Source: Effusibacillus lacus (lineage in GTDB: Bacteria; Bacillota; Bacilli; Tumebacillales; Effusibacillaceae). From it: DNA of 51,448 nucleotides. The stretch is taken from assembly GCF_002335525.1 (NCBI RefSeq), contig NZ_BDUF01000044.1:14272-65719 (forward strand), in the 5' to 3' direction. A model generated the notes under the pieces. The model saw nothing but the letters and a program-made list of their open reading frames with translations. It had not been told where the DNA came from and did not search any database. A program made the translations under genes and the position numbers. Shown here piece after piece: positions 25,145 through 34,228 of this stretch (positions are counted from its first letter, which is position 1; each line of letters begins with the position of its first letter).

Positions 25145-25324
25145 TCAGGCAGTGCCTTGGAAGTTCCCATTGCAAAATCCACCCTCTCCCATCACTTCAA
25201 GGTATTTAGAGAAGCAGGAATCATCAATACACGTATCGAAGGAACGCAGCGCTTTATTTCTCTGCGGCGTGACGATTTGGATGCACGTTTCCCAGGATTT
25301 ACAGTCGATTTTGCAGGCATCTGA
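25145..25324 (+). pseudogene. ArsR-family regulator, C-terminal remnant
   Basis: The frame contains VPIAKSTLSHHFKVFREAGI and a TRIEGTQRFISLRRDDLDARFPG segment, the recognition helix and wing of ArsR-type repressors. The first helices of the wHTH (dimer and HPIR segment) are missing and no start with a ribosome site is present. It ends at TGA 25322-25324. Confidence 0.65.
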
Positions 25325-25342
25325 GCCCTTGTAAAATACGCC

Positions 25343-25395
25343 GAAAAGAAAAACTGACCACTTTCGCCCTAACAGACAGCTGAAGAGGTCAGTTT
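25343..25395 (-). terminator. Terminator of the furan-type operon
   Basis: On the minus strand AAACTGACC and GGTCAGTTT (9 bp, perfect) enclose a 27-nt loop and are followed by TTCTTTT. It lies about 105 nt beyond the UbiD stop and is the only candidate end for this long operon. Confidence 0.65.
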
Positions 25396-25500
25396 GGAGG
25401 AACAAAACATGAAAGTTAATCAAAATTTTTGAAACCCCTGATAGGGTCACACTGATCACTATGGTCAAAAAGTAACCACTCTTTCCACTTGCATTGTCTT

Positions 25501-26889
25501 TCATGCCCCTTCAAGGTGAATCGGTTGTAAAGAAGCCCCGGAGTTGATGTACTCATCCAAATGAACCTGATCATAACCGGGAATTTGAATCCGCAAGTAT
25601 CTCATCGGTTCGCTGTTCAACGGTACGGTACAATCCAGTCCCATTTTCGACCCGACTCCGTTGTTTGTTGACGGATCAAGTTTCGACCCCTGAGCGCCAT
25701 GGACCACCACCAGATCTCTTTCCGCCTGAAAGCGGGTGGCGATCGCCCATTCAACCTCTTCCATGTTGAAAATATCCACTTCTTCGTCCACAACAACGAC
25801 ATGCTTAATATCGAAACTGTTGGCGAGGGCGGCAAAAATCGCGTTCTTTGCTTCTCCCTCGTTCCGTTTCCTGATCGAAACAATCGCATGATAACGGCAA
25901 GTTCCGCCGGGGCTCATATGGACCGCTTTGACTGTCGGAACCGTCTGCCGGATGGTCTGGAACAGACTTGCTTCCCGAGGGAGGCCGCCTAGCAGTAAAT
26001 GTTCATAACCGGCCGGGACAATCGTATAAAAAATCGGGTTGTTCCGGTGTGTGACTGCCGTGATCTGAACAACTTCCTTATCGCTGCGGGGACCATAATA
26101 TTTCGGGAACTCCCCGAAAGGACCTTCCGGTTCGCGCACATGCGGGAGGATCTTGCCCTCCAACACAATCTCCGCAAATGCCGGCACATCAATGTCCACG
26201 GTCTCACACCGCACCACTTCCAGCGGTTCACCCCGCAGAGCCCCTGCGATTTCCAATTCATCCACGCCAAAAGGGGTGCTGGCTTGGGAAGCGAGCAGCG
26301 TCACCGGGTCTACTCCGATTACGATTGCACACTCCAAAGGACTGCCTGCCTCCTCAGCCTGTCGGTATAAATGGAACGTATGGCGGGGCAGCAGCAAAGC
26401 ACCCAATTTATCTTTCCCCGACACTTGCAGACGATGAATGGAGACGTTCTGTTTTCGCGTCACAGGATCGCGAACGATGAACAGCCCGGCCGTGATGTAG
26501 TTGCCGGAATCTTTCTCATGATGAACCGGGATCGGAAAGAGTCTCATCAAATCGATATCTTCCCGGATCCTGTTTTGTTTCACGGGAGCCTGCCCGATTT
26601 CTACTAACCGGCACGGAATTGGAGAAGCAACTGCCTTGGTGAACTTCGGAATCACCCCGTATTTGTCGGTTTCGAGTGCTTCAGCAAAGTCCTCGCGGGT
26701 CGAACAAATCCCCGATACAACCGGTACCGCGTAATCTTCGACCCGGGTAAAATAGGCGGCTTGGAAGCCGTCCAATTTTTTGGCTATTGCCGCGACTTCA
26801 TACTGCAAACCGACTTTTTTGTCGATTACGGCCAAACGACCTGCTGATTGCAGATATTCGATCCAGGTACGAAACGTTTTTGCCTTCAT
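25501..26889 (-). CDS. hmfF: UbiD-family prFMN decarboxylase, HmfF-like (2,5-furandicarboxylate)
   Basis: 462-residue UbiD-family enzyme, a reversible (de)carboxylase that uses prenylated FMN. The active-site triad is present: Arg153 (IHRLQV), Glu255 and Glu260 in REPEGPFGE. Asn148 fits the metal/prFMN site. His297 and Arg305 (GYEHLLLGGLPRE) match, with the same spacing, the residues I recall as binding the substrate furan and carboxylate in Pelotomaculum HmfF (His296, Arg304). FDCA to 2-furoate is therefore the best guess. ATG at 26889, GGGGGAAAG upstream. Last gene of the operon. The prenyltransferase UbiX (HmfG) that makes prFMN is not in the window. Confidence 0.85.
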   Translation of the reverse strand: MKAKTFRTWIEYLQSAGRLAVIDKKVGLQYEVAAIAKKLDGFQAAYFTRVEDYAVPVVSGICSTREDFAEALETDKYGVIPKFTKAVASPIPCRLVEIGQAPVKQNRIREDIDLMRLFPIPVHHEKDSGNYITAGLFIVRDPVTRKQNVSIHRLQVSGKDKLGALLLPRHTFHLYRQAEEAGSPLECAIVIGVDPVTLLASQASTPFGVDELEIAGALRGEPLEVVRCETVDIDVPAFAEIVLEGKILPHVREPEGPFGEFPKYYGPRSDKEVVQITAVTHRNNPIFYTIVPAGYEHLLLGGLPREASLFQTIRQTVPTVKAVHMSPGGTCRYHAIVSIRKRNEGEAKNAIFAALANSFDIKHVVVVDEEVDIFNMEEVEWAIATRFQAERDLVVVHGAQGSKLDPSTNNGVGSKMGLDCTVPLNSEPMRYLRIQIPGYDQVHLDEYINSGASLQPIHLEGA

Positions 26890-26906
26890 GCGAGAGGCTT
26901 TCCCCC

Positions 26907-27761
26907 TTACACGGTGACTGGTGTTCCGAATATATCTTTCAACCTGCGTTCGAACATTTTCAATAAACGCTCACGTCCGCGAACCTCTGGCGGAGTGGGA
27001 TATTCCTTGCCATTGACAATGATCGGCTGATCATAACGAATCAGGATATGCGGCAAATACTCATCAAACAAGGCCCGAATCCGCTTTGCGTGTTCCGGGT
27101 TACGGGCATACAACTTGAGCATGCGGAGCCCGAAGCCGACGTGACGCCCTTCATCCTCTTTGATTCGGGCAAATCCTTCGGCCAATCCCGGGAATAATCC
27201 TTTGCTTCCAAAAACCGCTTCAAACACATCGTAACCTGACATCGCTTGAACGCCTTCAATGATACCCTGATAGTGGGTCAATCCTTCGACCAATGCCGCC
27301 TCTCGTTCCTCCGTCTCTTGTTCAAGTGCCGCCAACATTTTCTTAACCCGTTCATCCAGCTTCTGCTGGACAATATTCTTCACGCCGCGAATTCTCTCAC
27401 GACCCAGCACTTCCGTGAAATAACGCATGAAAAACTCGGTATGCTTAAATTCTTCGAGTAACTGAGTACTGAGAAAAGCCTGCTGTTCGGTAGACGAGCC
27501 GAGCATGATCCATGGACAAAACTTCAACGCGACATTTTCTTCCGCATCGAGAAAGCCGGTGCAAAAATGAATCAGATACCCCTTCAGGTTCTCATCCAGC
27601 GACTCAAAATCTCTCTTGTCTTGGGTCAAGTCGATCTCCGCCGGATCCCAAGTCCCGAAACGGATGGCTTTGCGATACAGATCCCAAGCGACTTCATCGG
27701 TAGACTTATCGAGGCCTGGAAGAAATTCATCCGTCATGTTTTGATTGAGATTTTCGTTCAT
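26907..27761 (-). CDS. R2-like ligand-binding oxidase (R2lox), Mn/Fe ferritin-fold
   Basis: 284 residues from the ATG at 27761 (GGGGGGAT upstream). Ribonucleotide-reductase R2-like four-helix protein. Metal ligands: Glu74, Glu104 and His107 (EEFKH), Glu169, Glu204 and His207 (EGRH). Spacing matches R2lox, including the Val77 and Tyr164 pair that forms the Val-Tyr ether cross-link (Glu-x-x-Val; Tyr five residues before Glu169). No ribonucleotide reductase large subunit is nearby and the C-terminal tail of true R2 is absent. R2lox proteins carry a Mn/Fe site and a fatty-acid-like ligand, with no settled physiological substrate. Here the gene sits between an alcohol dehydrogenase and a UbiD decarboxylase gene in a catabolic operon. 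Confidence 0.88.
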   Translation of the reverse strand: MNENLNQNMTDEFLPGLDKSTDEVAWDLYRKAIRFGTWDPAEIDLTQDKRDFESLDENLKGYLIHFCTGFLDAEENVALKFCPWIMLGSSTEQQAFLSTQLLEEFKHTEFFMRYFTEVLGRERIRGVKNIVQQKLDERVKKMLAALEQETEEREAALVEGLTHYQGIIEGVQAMSGYDVFEAVFGSKGLFPGLAEGFARIKEDEGRHVGFGLRMLKLYARNPEHAKRIRALFDEYLPHILIRYDQPIIVNGKEYPTPPEVRGRERLLKMFERRLKDIFGTPVTV

Positions 27762-27792
27762 TTCATATCCCCCCGAAAATTGAATGTGCAAA

Positions 27793-28971
27793 TCAAAACA
27801 TCCGCTTCAATAGATCCAGCACTTCCGATTGACTCGGTTGGCGAGGATTAAACTTCATCATTCCGCTCTTGAATGAATCCTGGGCGATATCGGCAAGCTT
27901 TTCCTCAGGGACCCCTACCTCACGCAATCGGGTCGGCAGCCCGATATCCTGTACCAATTGAGCAACAGCGGGAGCCGCCTCTTCTGCCAGTTCGGCTGTC
28001 CCATCCGCTGTTACGCCCATCAACTCGGCAATCTTGGCCGCTTTTTCAGGACGGGCGGGTGAATTGAATTCCACCACATGCGGCAGCAGCAAACCGATTG
28101 CGATCCCGTGCGGAACATGGCAATGTCCTGACAAAGCGCTTCCTATCGCATGGGCGAGACCCAGGAACCCGTTATTAAACGCCATGCCGGCCAACAAACT
28201 GCCATGGGACATACCGATCCGGGCGTCAATATCAGATCCGTCGCTCACCGCCCGGCGCAAGTTCGCATTCACAACAGAGATGGCTTCCATCGCCAAAGCG
28301 TCAGATGCGGGTCTAGACCTCAGGGAAAAGAATGTCTCGATCCCGTGGGCCAAAGCATCTATTCCGGTAGCCGCAGTCATTTTGGCAGGAAGACTTACCG
28401 TCAATTCCGGATCGACCAATGCAAGGGCCGGGGCCATGTGCTGACTCGTCACGGTCACTTTTACATTGTTGTGCCAATCCGAGTACACCCCGAAGATCGT
28501 GACTTCGCTTCCGGTACCTGAAGTGGTCGGAATCGCGATCAGCGGGATTGCGGGGGCGGCAGGGATACGGTTCACCCCGGCATAATCCCCGATACTTCCC
28601 CCGTTTGACGCCACCACCCGGATCCCCTTGGCGGCATCGATCGGGCTTCCGCCTCCAACCGCCACAATACAATCATACCTATTGGCTTTAAATACTTTAG
28701 CCCCTCTGTTGATCGTTTCGAGGCTGGGATCAGGTTCGACATCCGTATAAATATCGTATTGAAGCCCGGATGATTGCAGCGACTCCGTTAACCTGTTCAG
28801 GATCCCGGCCGATTCTACACCTTTGTCGGCAACCAAAAAAACTTTTCCAGCTCCCAGCTGCAATATCCTTTCGCCCAGGCGGGACGCTTTGCCGTACCCG
28901 AATTCGATGAACGACGGGAGGTGAAATGAAAATTCGAAATCAATCAACGTGACTTGTTGGCTCAGACTCAT
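27793..28971 (-). CDS. Iron-containing alcohol dehydrogenase
   Basis: Group III (Fe-ADH) enzyme of 392 residues, NAD-dependent. Coenzyme motif GGGSPIDAAK (106-115), PTTSGTGSEVT (148-158), and the four metal ligands Asp205 and His209 (GIDALAHGIE), His274 (GLAHAIG) and His288 (PHG). It follows the aldehyde dehydrogenase gene with 26 nt between. In a furan pathway it would interconvert furfuryl alcohol or HMF and the aldehyde. Other primary alcohols are equally possible from sequence. Confidence 0.93.
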   Translation of the reverse strand: MSLSQQVTLIDFEFSFHLPSFIEFGYGKASRLGERILQLGAGKVFLVADKGVESAGILNRLTESLQSSGLQYDIYTDVEPDPSLETINRGAKVFKANRYDCIVAVGGGSPIDAAKGIRVVASNGGSIGDYAGVNRIPAAPAIPLIAIPTTSGTGSEVTIFGVYSDWHNNVKVTVTSQHMAPALALVDPELTVSLPAKMTAATGIDALAHGIETFFSLRSRPASDALAMEAISVVNANLRRAVSDGSDIDARIGMSHGSLLAGMAFNNGFLGLAHAIGSALSGHCHVPHGIAIGLLLPHVVEFNSPARPEKAAKIAELMGVTADGTAELAEEAAPAVAQLVQDIGLPTRLREVGVPEEKLADIAQDSFKSGMMKFNPRQPSQSEVLDLLKRMF

Positions 28972-28997
28972 TCTTTCCTTCCTCCTTTCCTTGCAGG

Positions 28998-30464
28998 TTA
29001 CTCGATCTCGAAATGGATGTGCTTTGTTTCACAGTATTCCATTAAGCCGTCTATTCCCCTGGTGCGGCCCAGACCGCTTTGTTTGTATCCCCCGAATTCC
29101 GCCTCGGGAAAGTTTTTATTGTAAGTGTTAATCCAAACGGTTCCGGCTTTGATTCCCTTGGACATCCGCATGGCGCGATTTAAATCGGTGGTCCAGACCC
29201 CTGCAGATAGTCCGAAGTCCGTGTCATTCGCTAACGCAAGCGCTTCTTCTTCACTGGAGAAGGATTGGACGGCCAGTACGGGACCAAAAATCTCCTCGCG
29301 CACAACCCGGCAATTGGCCGGCAGATCGTCAATAATGGTGGGTGCAAAGAAATAGCCCCTATCGTAATCCCCACCTGTTAACCGGTAACCGCCGGAAATC
29401 ATTTTTCCTTCACGCCGGCCGATTTCACAATATTCCTCCACCATATCGAGTTGGTTTTGGGAAACCAGGGGCCCCATATCGGTCGACTCGAGGATCCCGT
29501 TCCCTACCTTCAGGTTTTCGGCATAGGTTTTGAGACGGGAGATCACTTCGTCTTTGACAGACTCGTGAACCAACAGCCTGGAACCGGCCATGCAGATCTG
29601 ACCGGCGGAAATAAAAATCGAGCGTCCGATTAGGGGAATCGCTTTGTCCAAATTGGCATCACTGAAGACAACATTAGGGGACTTGCCGCCCAGTTCCAAA
29701 GCCAGTTTCTTTATGTTGCTCGCCGCTAGTTCCATGATCGTTCTTCCGGTCGATGTATCCCCCGTAAAACTGATCATGTCGATTTTTTTGCTGGTTCCCA
29801 TGGCAGCACCAATGGATTTTCCGGGACCCGTGACAATACTTACTATGCCTTTCGGGAAATGCCGGATTTCGTCAATCAACTTAAAAATTTCCACAGAAAC
29901 GGCTGGCGTAAGACTGGCCGGCTTTACAATCACACCATTCCCGGCGGCCAAAGCAGGGGCCAACTCCCGGATCATGAGAAGCGCCGGCCAATTCCACGGG
30001 GTGATCAGCCCAACCACACCCATCGGCTCTTTTGCAATGACTCCGAAATTGGCGGGTTCCAGTTGAACCGACCTTCCAAACACGGTTCGCGCCGCACCGG
30101 CAAAATATTTTAAGGTGTCGACACAACCAGCCAATTCAATGCGCGATTCGCGAATGGTCTTGCCTTGTTCCAAGGTGAGAATCCGGGCCAAATGTTCGAG
30201 GTTTTGATCGATCTTTTGGGCCAGAGCGGACAAAGCTTCATACCGGCGTTTCGGATTATATCCCCAATCGCTCTTTTGAAAAACGTCGCAAACAGAATCG
30301 ATCGCCTGTTCGATATCATGAACGGTTGATTTTTGAGAATAGCCGATCAATTCCCCGGTGGCCGGATTTCGCGATTCCAGAAGTTCCCGGGACGAAGATT
30401 CCGTCCATTCGCCGGCTACATAATTGTAATAAAGCGCCGGTTTCTGTTCAGTCAAAGCAGACAT
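28998..30464 (-). CDS. NAD(P)-dependent aldehyde dehydrogenase
   Basis: 488 residues, class typical of aromatic or betaine-type aldehyde dehydrogenases. Key residues: Asn158 (TPWNWP), Glu257 (LELGGKSPN), nucleophile Cys291 (GQICMAGSR), and the FTGDTSTG coenzyme loop (233-240). The C-terminal FGGYKQSGLGR motif is intact. Start near GGGGGGAG, 15 nt after the MFS gene. Proposed role: oxidation of furfural or HMF-type aldehydes to the acid that the CoA ligases activate. Confidence 0.93.
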   Translation of the reverse strand: MSALTEQKPALYYNYVAGEWTESSSRELLESRNPATGELIGYSQKSTVHDIEQAIDSVCDVFQKSDWGYNPKRRYEALSALAQKIDQNLEHLARILTLEQGKTIRESRIELAGCVDTLKYFAGAARTVFGRSVQLEPANFGVIAKEPMGVVGLITPWNWPALLMIRELAPALAAGNGVIVKPASLTPAVSVEIFKLIDEIRHFPKGIVSIVTGPGKSIGAAMGTSKKIDMISFTGDTSTGRTIMELAASNIKKLALELGGKSPNVVFSDANLDKAIPLIGRSIFISAGQICMAGSRLLVHESVKDEVISRLKTYAENLKVGNGILESTDMGPLVSQNQLDMVEEYCEIGRREGKMISGGYRLTGGDYDRGYFFAPTIIDDLPANCRVVREEIFGPVLAVQSFSSEEEALALANDTDFGLSAGVWTTDLNRAMRMSKGIKAGTVWINTYNKNFPEAEFGGYKQSGLGRTRGIDGLMEYCETKHIHFEIE

Positions 30465-30479
30465 AATTCTCCCCCCGTC

Positions 30480-31817
30480 TTATTTGAAATCGCCTTTTGT
30501 TTCCGGGATGACTAAACTGCCAATCAGGTACAGAACAAATACCGCCGCTGCAAAATAGCCAAGCGTAGCGGGAATATTTTGAGTTGTTCCGCTCGCCAGG
30601 GAAACGAAAGTCGGCATCATGCCTCCGACTGCAAAGCCCATATTCCAGGACAGCCCAGTACCTGTAGAACGGATGACTGTCGGGAAACGCTCGTTCAGGA
30701 AAATCAGGATGGGCGCATACGCTGCATTACCTAGAAACGCGAGTGCCAGCGCATAGAATGTTATTGCGGAAACCGCAGTCGCCTTCGCCAACCCCGAATA
30801 CAGGAAGGGAAGACCTATCAGGCATACAATTCCGACGATCATAAACGTTTTCTTCCGGCCGATGTAATCGCTGAGGCGGCCGAACAGTACCGCCGAGACA
30901 ATCGCGACCACGCTTGCACCCATCAAAATCATCGATGACGTTCCCGCCGGTGTCTTGTTGATCACCTTGAGGAATGTGGGAAGGTATCCGGAGGTTAGGT
31001 AATACGCCGTACCTCCGCCAATCACGAGCATAAGATTCACAAGCAGCACGGGGAGATACTGTCGGGAGAACACCTCGCGCACAGGAGCCTTCTTGACCGG
31101 CGCATCCGCTTTTTTGGCTTGTTGCAATTGGACCCATGCGGGAGATTCCTCAAGTGACTTGAAGATGAACAGGCCGAGGATCGAGCTGAGAATCCCAGCA
31201 AAGAACATAAACCGCCAGCCCCAAACACTGAACTCCGGCCCCGGAAACGCAGCCGTTACAACGTAATAAACAACGGATGCGAGCAAGGCGCCGAGACCGG
31301 CTCCCCCACCACCGATAAGACCTGACATGAATCCCCGCCACTTTGGCGGAACCGTTTCGGTTCCGATGGTATGGGTAGACGCAACCACACCACCGACAAA
31401 CACCCCTTGCACCAAGCGAAGAATCAGGAACAATACCGCTGCGGTTACACCGATCTGACCTACTGTCGGAAGAGCGCCAAACAGTGCGGTAGAGATGCCG
31501 ACACCTGTTACCGCAATAACCATTGCTTTTTTTCTTCCTTTTCTGTCCGCGTAAGATCCAAATAATGCGGAACCGACCGGACGCATCAACAGGGTCACTG
31601 CAAACGATGCATACACCGCCGCCAATGACAGCGTGGGAATACTGGTCGGGAAGAAAAGTTTTCCTATCTCAGGCGCCACATACAGGAGGATAAACAGATC
31701 AAAAAGATCCAACGACCACCCTAAAAGTGACGCAATTGAAGCAGTTACCATTTGGCGTCGGGTGACGCCGCCAACCGGTGTACCAGTACCTGCGTTAGTG
31801 CTAGTCAAGATAGACAT
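30480..31817 (-). CDS. MFS transporter (AAHS/metabolite:H+ symporter type), acid uptake
   Basis: 445 residues from the ATG at 31817, which has GGAGGGATT upstream; the longer frame has no site. Twelve predicted membrane segments. The MFS loop motif appears as GSYADRKGRKKAM after TM2 and GRLSDYIGRKK after TM8. An early acidic WSLDLFDLFIL segment in TM1 resembles aromatic-acid symporters (PcaK/BenK type). A central loop carries ESPAWVQL, typical of the group. In the operon it sits between the hydratase and dehydrogenase genes, so it likely imports the operon's acid substrate. HMF-degrading bacteria also have an MFS gene in their cluster. Confidence 0.88.
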   Translation of the reverse strand: MSILTSTNAGTGTPVGGVTRRQMVTASIASLLGWSLDLFDLFILLYVAPEIGKLFFPTSIPTLSLAAVYASFAVTLLMRPVGSALFGSYADRKGRKKAMVIAVTGVGISTALFGALPTVGQIGVTAAVLFLILRLVQGVFVGGVVASTHTIGTETVPPKWRGFMSGLIGGGGAGLGALLASVVYYVVTAAFPGPEFSVWGWRFMFFAGILSSILGLFIFKSLEESPAWVQLQQAKKADAPVKKAPVREVFSRQYLPVLLVNLMLVIGGGTAYYLTSGYLPTFLKVINKTPAGTSSMILMGASVVAIVSAVLFGRLSDYIGRKKTFMIVGIVCLIGLPFLYSGLAKATAVSAITFYALALAFLGNAAYAPILIFLNERFPTVIRSTGTGLSWNMGFAVGGMMPTFVSLASGTTQNIPATLGYFAAAVFVLYLIGSLVIPETKGDFK

Positions 31818-31858
31818 CCAGAATCCCTCCATGAGGAAGATATATAACATACAAGCGG

Positions 31859-32668
31859 TTATTTTCCGGTGAAATTGGGCTTGCGTTTTTCGTAGAACGC
31901 TTCCACCCCTTCACGGAAATCATCCGTACTTCTCAGCATTCCGTAAGCGTATCCCTCAATCTCCAGTCCGGCGCTGAGCGGACCTTCCTGGGAGGCGTTA
32001 AGTACTTGCTTCAATACCCGCAAGGTAAGAGGAGAGTACTGAAGAAGTTCATCCACCAGGTTTTGCACCGCAGTCTCCAGCTCCCCTTGGGGAACTACCG
32101 TAGTCAGCAATCCCCATTGGTAAGCCTCTTCTGCCGGAATCCGCCTGCCGCGCATAATCATGTCTTTGGCCCGGCCCAGTCCTGCAATTCGGGCAATCCG
32201 CTGCGTGCCGCCGCTCCCCGGAATCATCCCGAGTTTTATTTCCGGCAGAGCCAGCAGAGTGGTTTCCGAAGCAACCCGGAAATCGCACGCCATGGCGATC
32301 TCCAGTCCCACACCGAACGTATAACCTTGCAGTTGCGCGATTACCGGTTTCGGCGAACGTTCCGGTGCCGCTACATTCTTATGCAGCACAGAAAGCTCCT
32401 CCGGGTGCCGCTCCATGAACTGCGCGATATTTCCGCCGGAGGTAAACGCTTGGGTCCCTTCGCCTTTCATTATGATGACCCGGACTTCTTCATCCTTGTT
32501 CAACTGTTCAAATATTTGGTTCAGATGGAATCGCCCAATGAAGCTTAAATTGTTCATTTTTTCAGGCCGGTCGAGAATGATCGTGGCCGTTTTTCGTTCC
32601 GGATTCTTTTCGACCCGAATGTGATCCCATTCATTAACCGCCACTTGTCCGTGTTTTTGTTGTTCCAT
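31859..32668 (-). CDS. Enoyl-CoA hydratase/isomerase family protein
   Basis: 269-residue crotonase. Oxyanion segments FTSGGNIAQF and GYTFGVGLEIA, and the catalytic segment ALPEIKLGMIPGSGGTQRI with one conserved Glu (PEIKLG). The second hydratase Glu position is Gly or neighbouring (SGG) here, as in many isomerase- or hydrolase-type members. It starts directly after the stop of the CoA ligase gene (TAAATG). In 2-furoate degradation HmfE is a crotonase that hydrates or opens the 5-hydroxyfuroyl-CoA lactone form; a comparable role fits here. Confidence 0.88.
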   Translation of the reverse strand: MEQQKHGQVAVNEWDHIRVEKNPERKTATIILDRPEKMNNLSFIGRFHLNQIFEQLNKDEEVRVIIMKGEGTQAFTSGGNIAQFMERHPEELSVLHKNVAAPERSPKPVIAQLQGYTFGVGLEIAMACDFRVASETTLLALPEIKLGMIPGSGGTQRIARIAGLGRAKDMIMRGRRIPAEEAYQWGLLTTVVPQGELETAVQNLVDELLQYSPLTLRVLKQVLNASQEGPLSAGLEIEGYAYGMLRSTDDFREGVEAFYEKRKPNFTGK

Positions 32669-34228
32669 TTAGGATGCACTCTCCCTCTCCAAATATAGTT
32701 CTTCATATTCTCCGCTGCGCAGTTTGCGGCGAAGGATTTTTCCAACCGGGCTCTTTGGGATCGCCGCCACCAAAACATACTTCCTGGGGCGTTTAAAGTT
32801 GGATAATTGATTGCTTTCCTTGCAATAATCGTCCAACTCTTCCACTGTTAACGATTGATCTTTCGGAACAATGAAGGCGGTTACAATTTCTCCCCAACGT
32901 GGATCGGGCAACCCGACCACAGCCACTTCTGCCACCTTCGGATGTTTCGCGATCACGTCTTCCACTTCAAGCGGATGAATGTTTTCACCGCCCGAAATAA
33001 TCATGTCGTCCACCCGTCCAAGGACATACAAATCTCCTTCTTGATCAATCATCCCCATATCACCCGTGAAGTACCATTCGTTACGGATCGCCTTTGTCGT
33101 AGCATCGGGCCGGTTCCAGTATCCCCTGAACCCTTCGCTAGTCCGGAGATCTACAATGATTTCACCGGGTACCCCTGCGGGGACCATATCCTCCGGGGTT
33201 GAATTTCCGTCCGGATCAGCCACCACAACGCGAAGACGTTGATGAAATCCCGGTTTCCCTGCACATCCCGGTTTTTTATCGAGATAATTGCAGATCGAAA
33301 ACGTATAAACCTCGGACGAACCGTAATGATTGATAAAGATTTCCGGCTTCAATTTTTTGATGATTTCTTCCGTCAATGCCTTGGTCATGGCAGCTCCTGC
33401 ATATCCCAATTTTTTCAATGAAGAAAGATTATATTTTGCAAAATCGGGATGGTATACTAGATCATGGAATATGGTAGGCACCAGATACACGCAGGTGATT
33501 TTTTCTTGATCCAGTGCCTCAAGTACGGTTTGGGCACTGTAATCGGGTGTCATTACCAATTTCCCGTTCAGGAAGGCCATCGATAGGAGGGAACGCATGC
33601 CCATGGTGTGGTACAAGGGCATGACGCCTATGGTGCTTTCCTGAACTTCATACCGATTTTGAATGATATGAGCAACCGCCGCGCTGTACTCGCTTTGATG
33701 GGTGCGCGGAACTCCTTTGGGACGGCCGGTTGTCCCCGACGTATATAACATCAGACAAACGTCATCATCATGAATTTTCGGTCTATCCGGTTGGTTGGCC
33801 CCCTTCTTCTGCAGTTCCCCGTAGGATACATCAACCCCTAGCGCCCCCTGTACTCCGATTTTCAACGTTTTCAGCTCTTTGATTGCTTCCAGCACCGTTT
33901 TCTCGCTTACCGGTTCATACACAACAGCTGCTGCATCCGCATCCTGCACGCAGTATTTGATTTCTTCGGGCGACAATCGGAAATTGATGGGGGTAAAAAT
34001 GGCTCCGATTTTTTGGATTGCCCAGTAAAGTGTCACCATTTCCAAGCGGTTTTTCAATACGAGGACAACCCGATCCCCCTGTTTGATTCCGAGGGCCTGT
34101 AAACCTGAGGCGATTTTGTCAATCTCCAGGTTCATCTCTTGATAGGTCAACCGGGTATCCTCTTGAATCAACGCTTCGTATTGCGGGTACCGTTCGCACG
34201 CAAATTCAAACAGTGTCCCCAGATCCAT
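32669..34228 (-). CDS. AMP-forming acyl-CoA ligase (HmfD-like, copy 1)
   Basis: 519 residues from the ATG at 34228, chosen because the paralogue starts with the same MxLGTxF segment. ATP motif YTSGTTGRPKG, then HYGSSEVYTF and YFTGDMGMIDQEGDLYVLGR, and C-terminal PKSPVGKILRR with the catalytic Lys. Related to 4-chlorobenzoate- and furoate-type ligases. It overlaps the 2Fe-2S subunit gene by 23 nt and precedes the hydratase gene. It would convert the operon's acid (for example 2-furoate) to the CoA thioester that the Mo enzyme hydroxylates. Confidence 0.9.
   Translation of the reverse strand: MDLGTLFEFACERYPQYEALIQEDTRLTYQEMNLEIDKIASGLQALGIKQGDRVVLVLKNRLEMVTLYWAIQKIGAIFTPINFRLSPEEIKYCVQDADAAAVVYEPVSEKTVLEAIKELKTLKIGVQGALGVDVSYGELQKKGANQPDRPKIHDDDVCLMLYTSGTTGRPKGVPRTHQSEYSAAVAHIIQNRYEVQESTIGVMPLYHTMGMRSLLSMAFLNGKLVMTPDYSAQTVLEALDQEKITCVYLVPTIFHDLVYHPDFAKYNLSSLKKLGYAGAAMTKALTEEIIKKLKPEIFINHYGSSEVYTFSICNYLDKKPGCAGKPGFHQRLRVVVADPDGNSTPEDMVPAGVPGEIIVDLRTSEGFRGYWNRPDATTKAIRNEWYFTGDMGMIDQEGDLYVLGRVDDMIISGGENIHPLEVEDVIAKHPKVAEVAVVGLPDPRWGEIVTAFIVPKDQSLTVEELDDYCKESNQLSNFKRPRKYVLVAAIPKSPVGKILRRKLRSGEYEELYLERESAS

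Noticed and set aside
25409-25431. Plus-strand micro-frame behind GGAGG (MKVNQNF)
   Set aside because: Seven codons only; probably the leftover start of a deleted gene.
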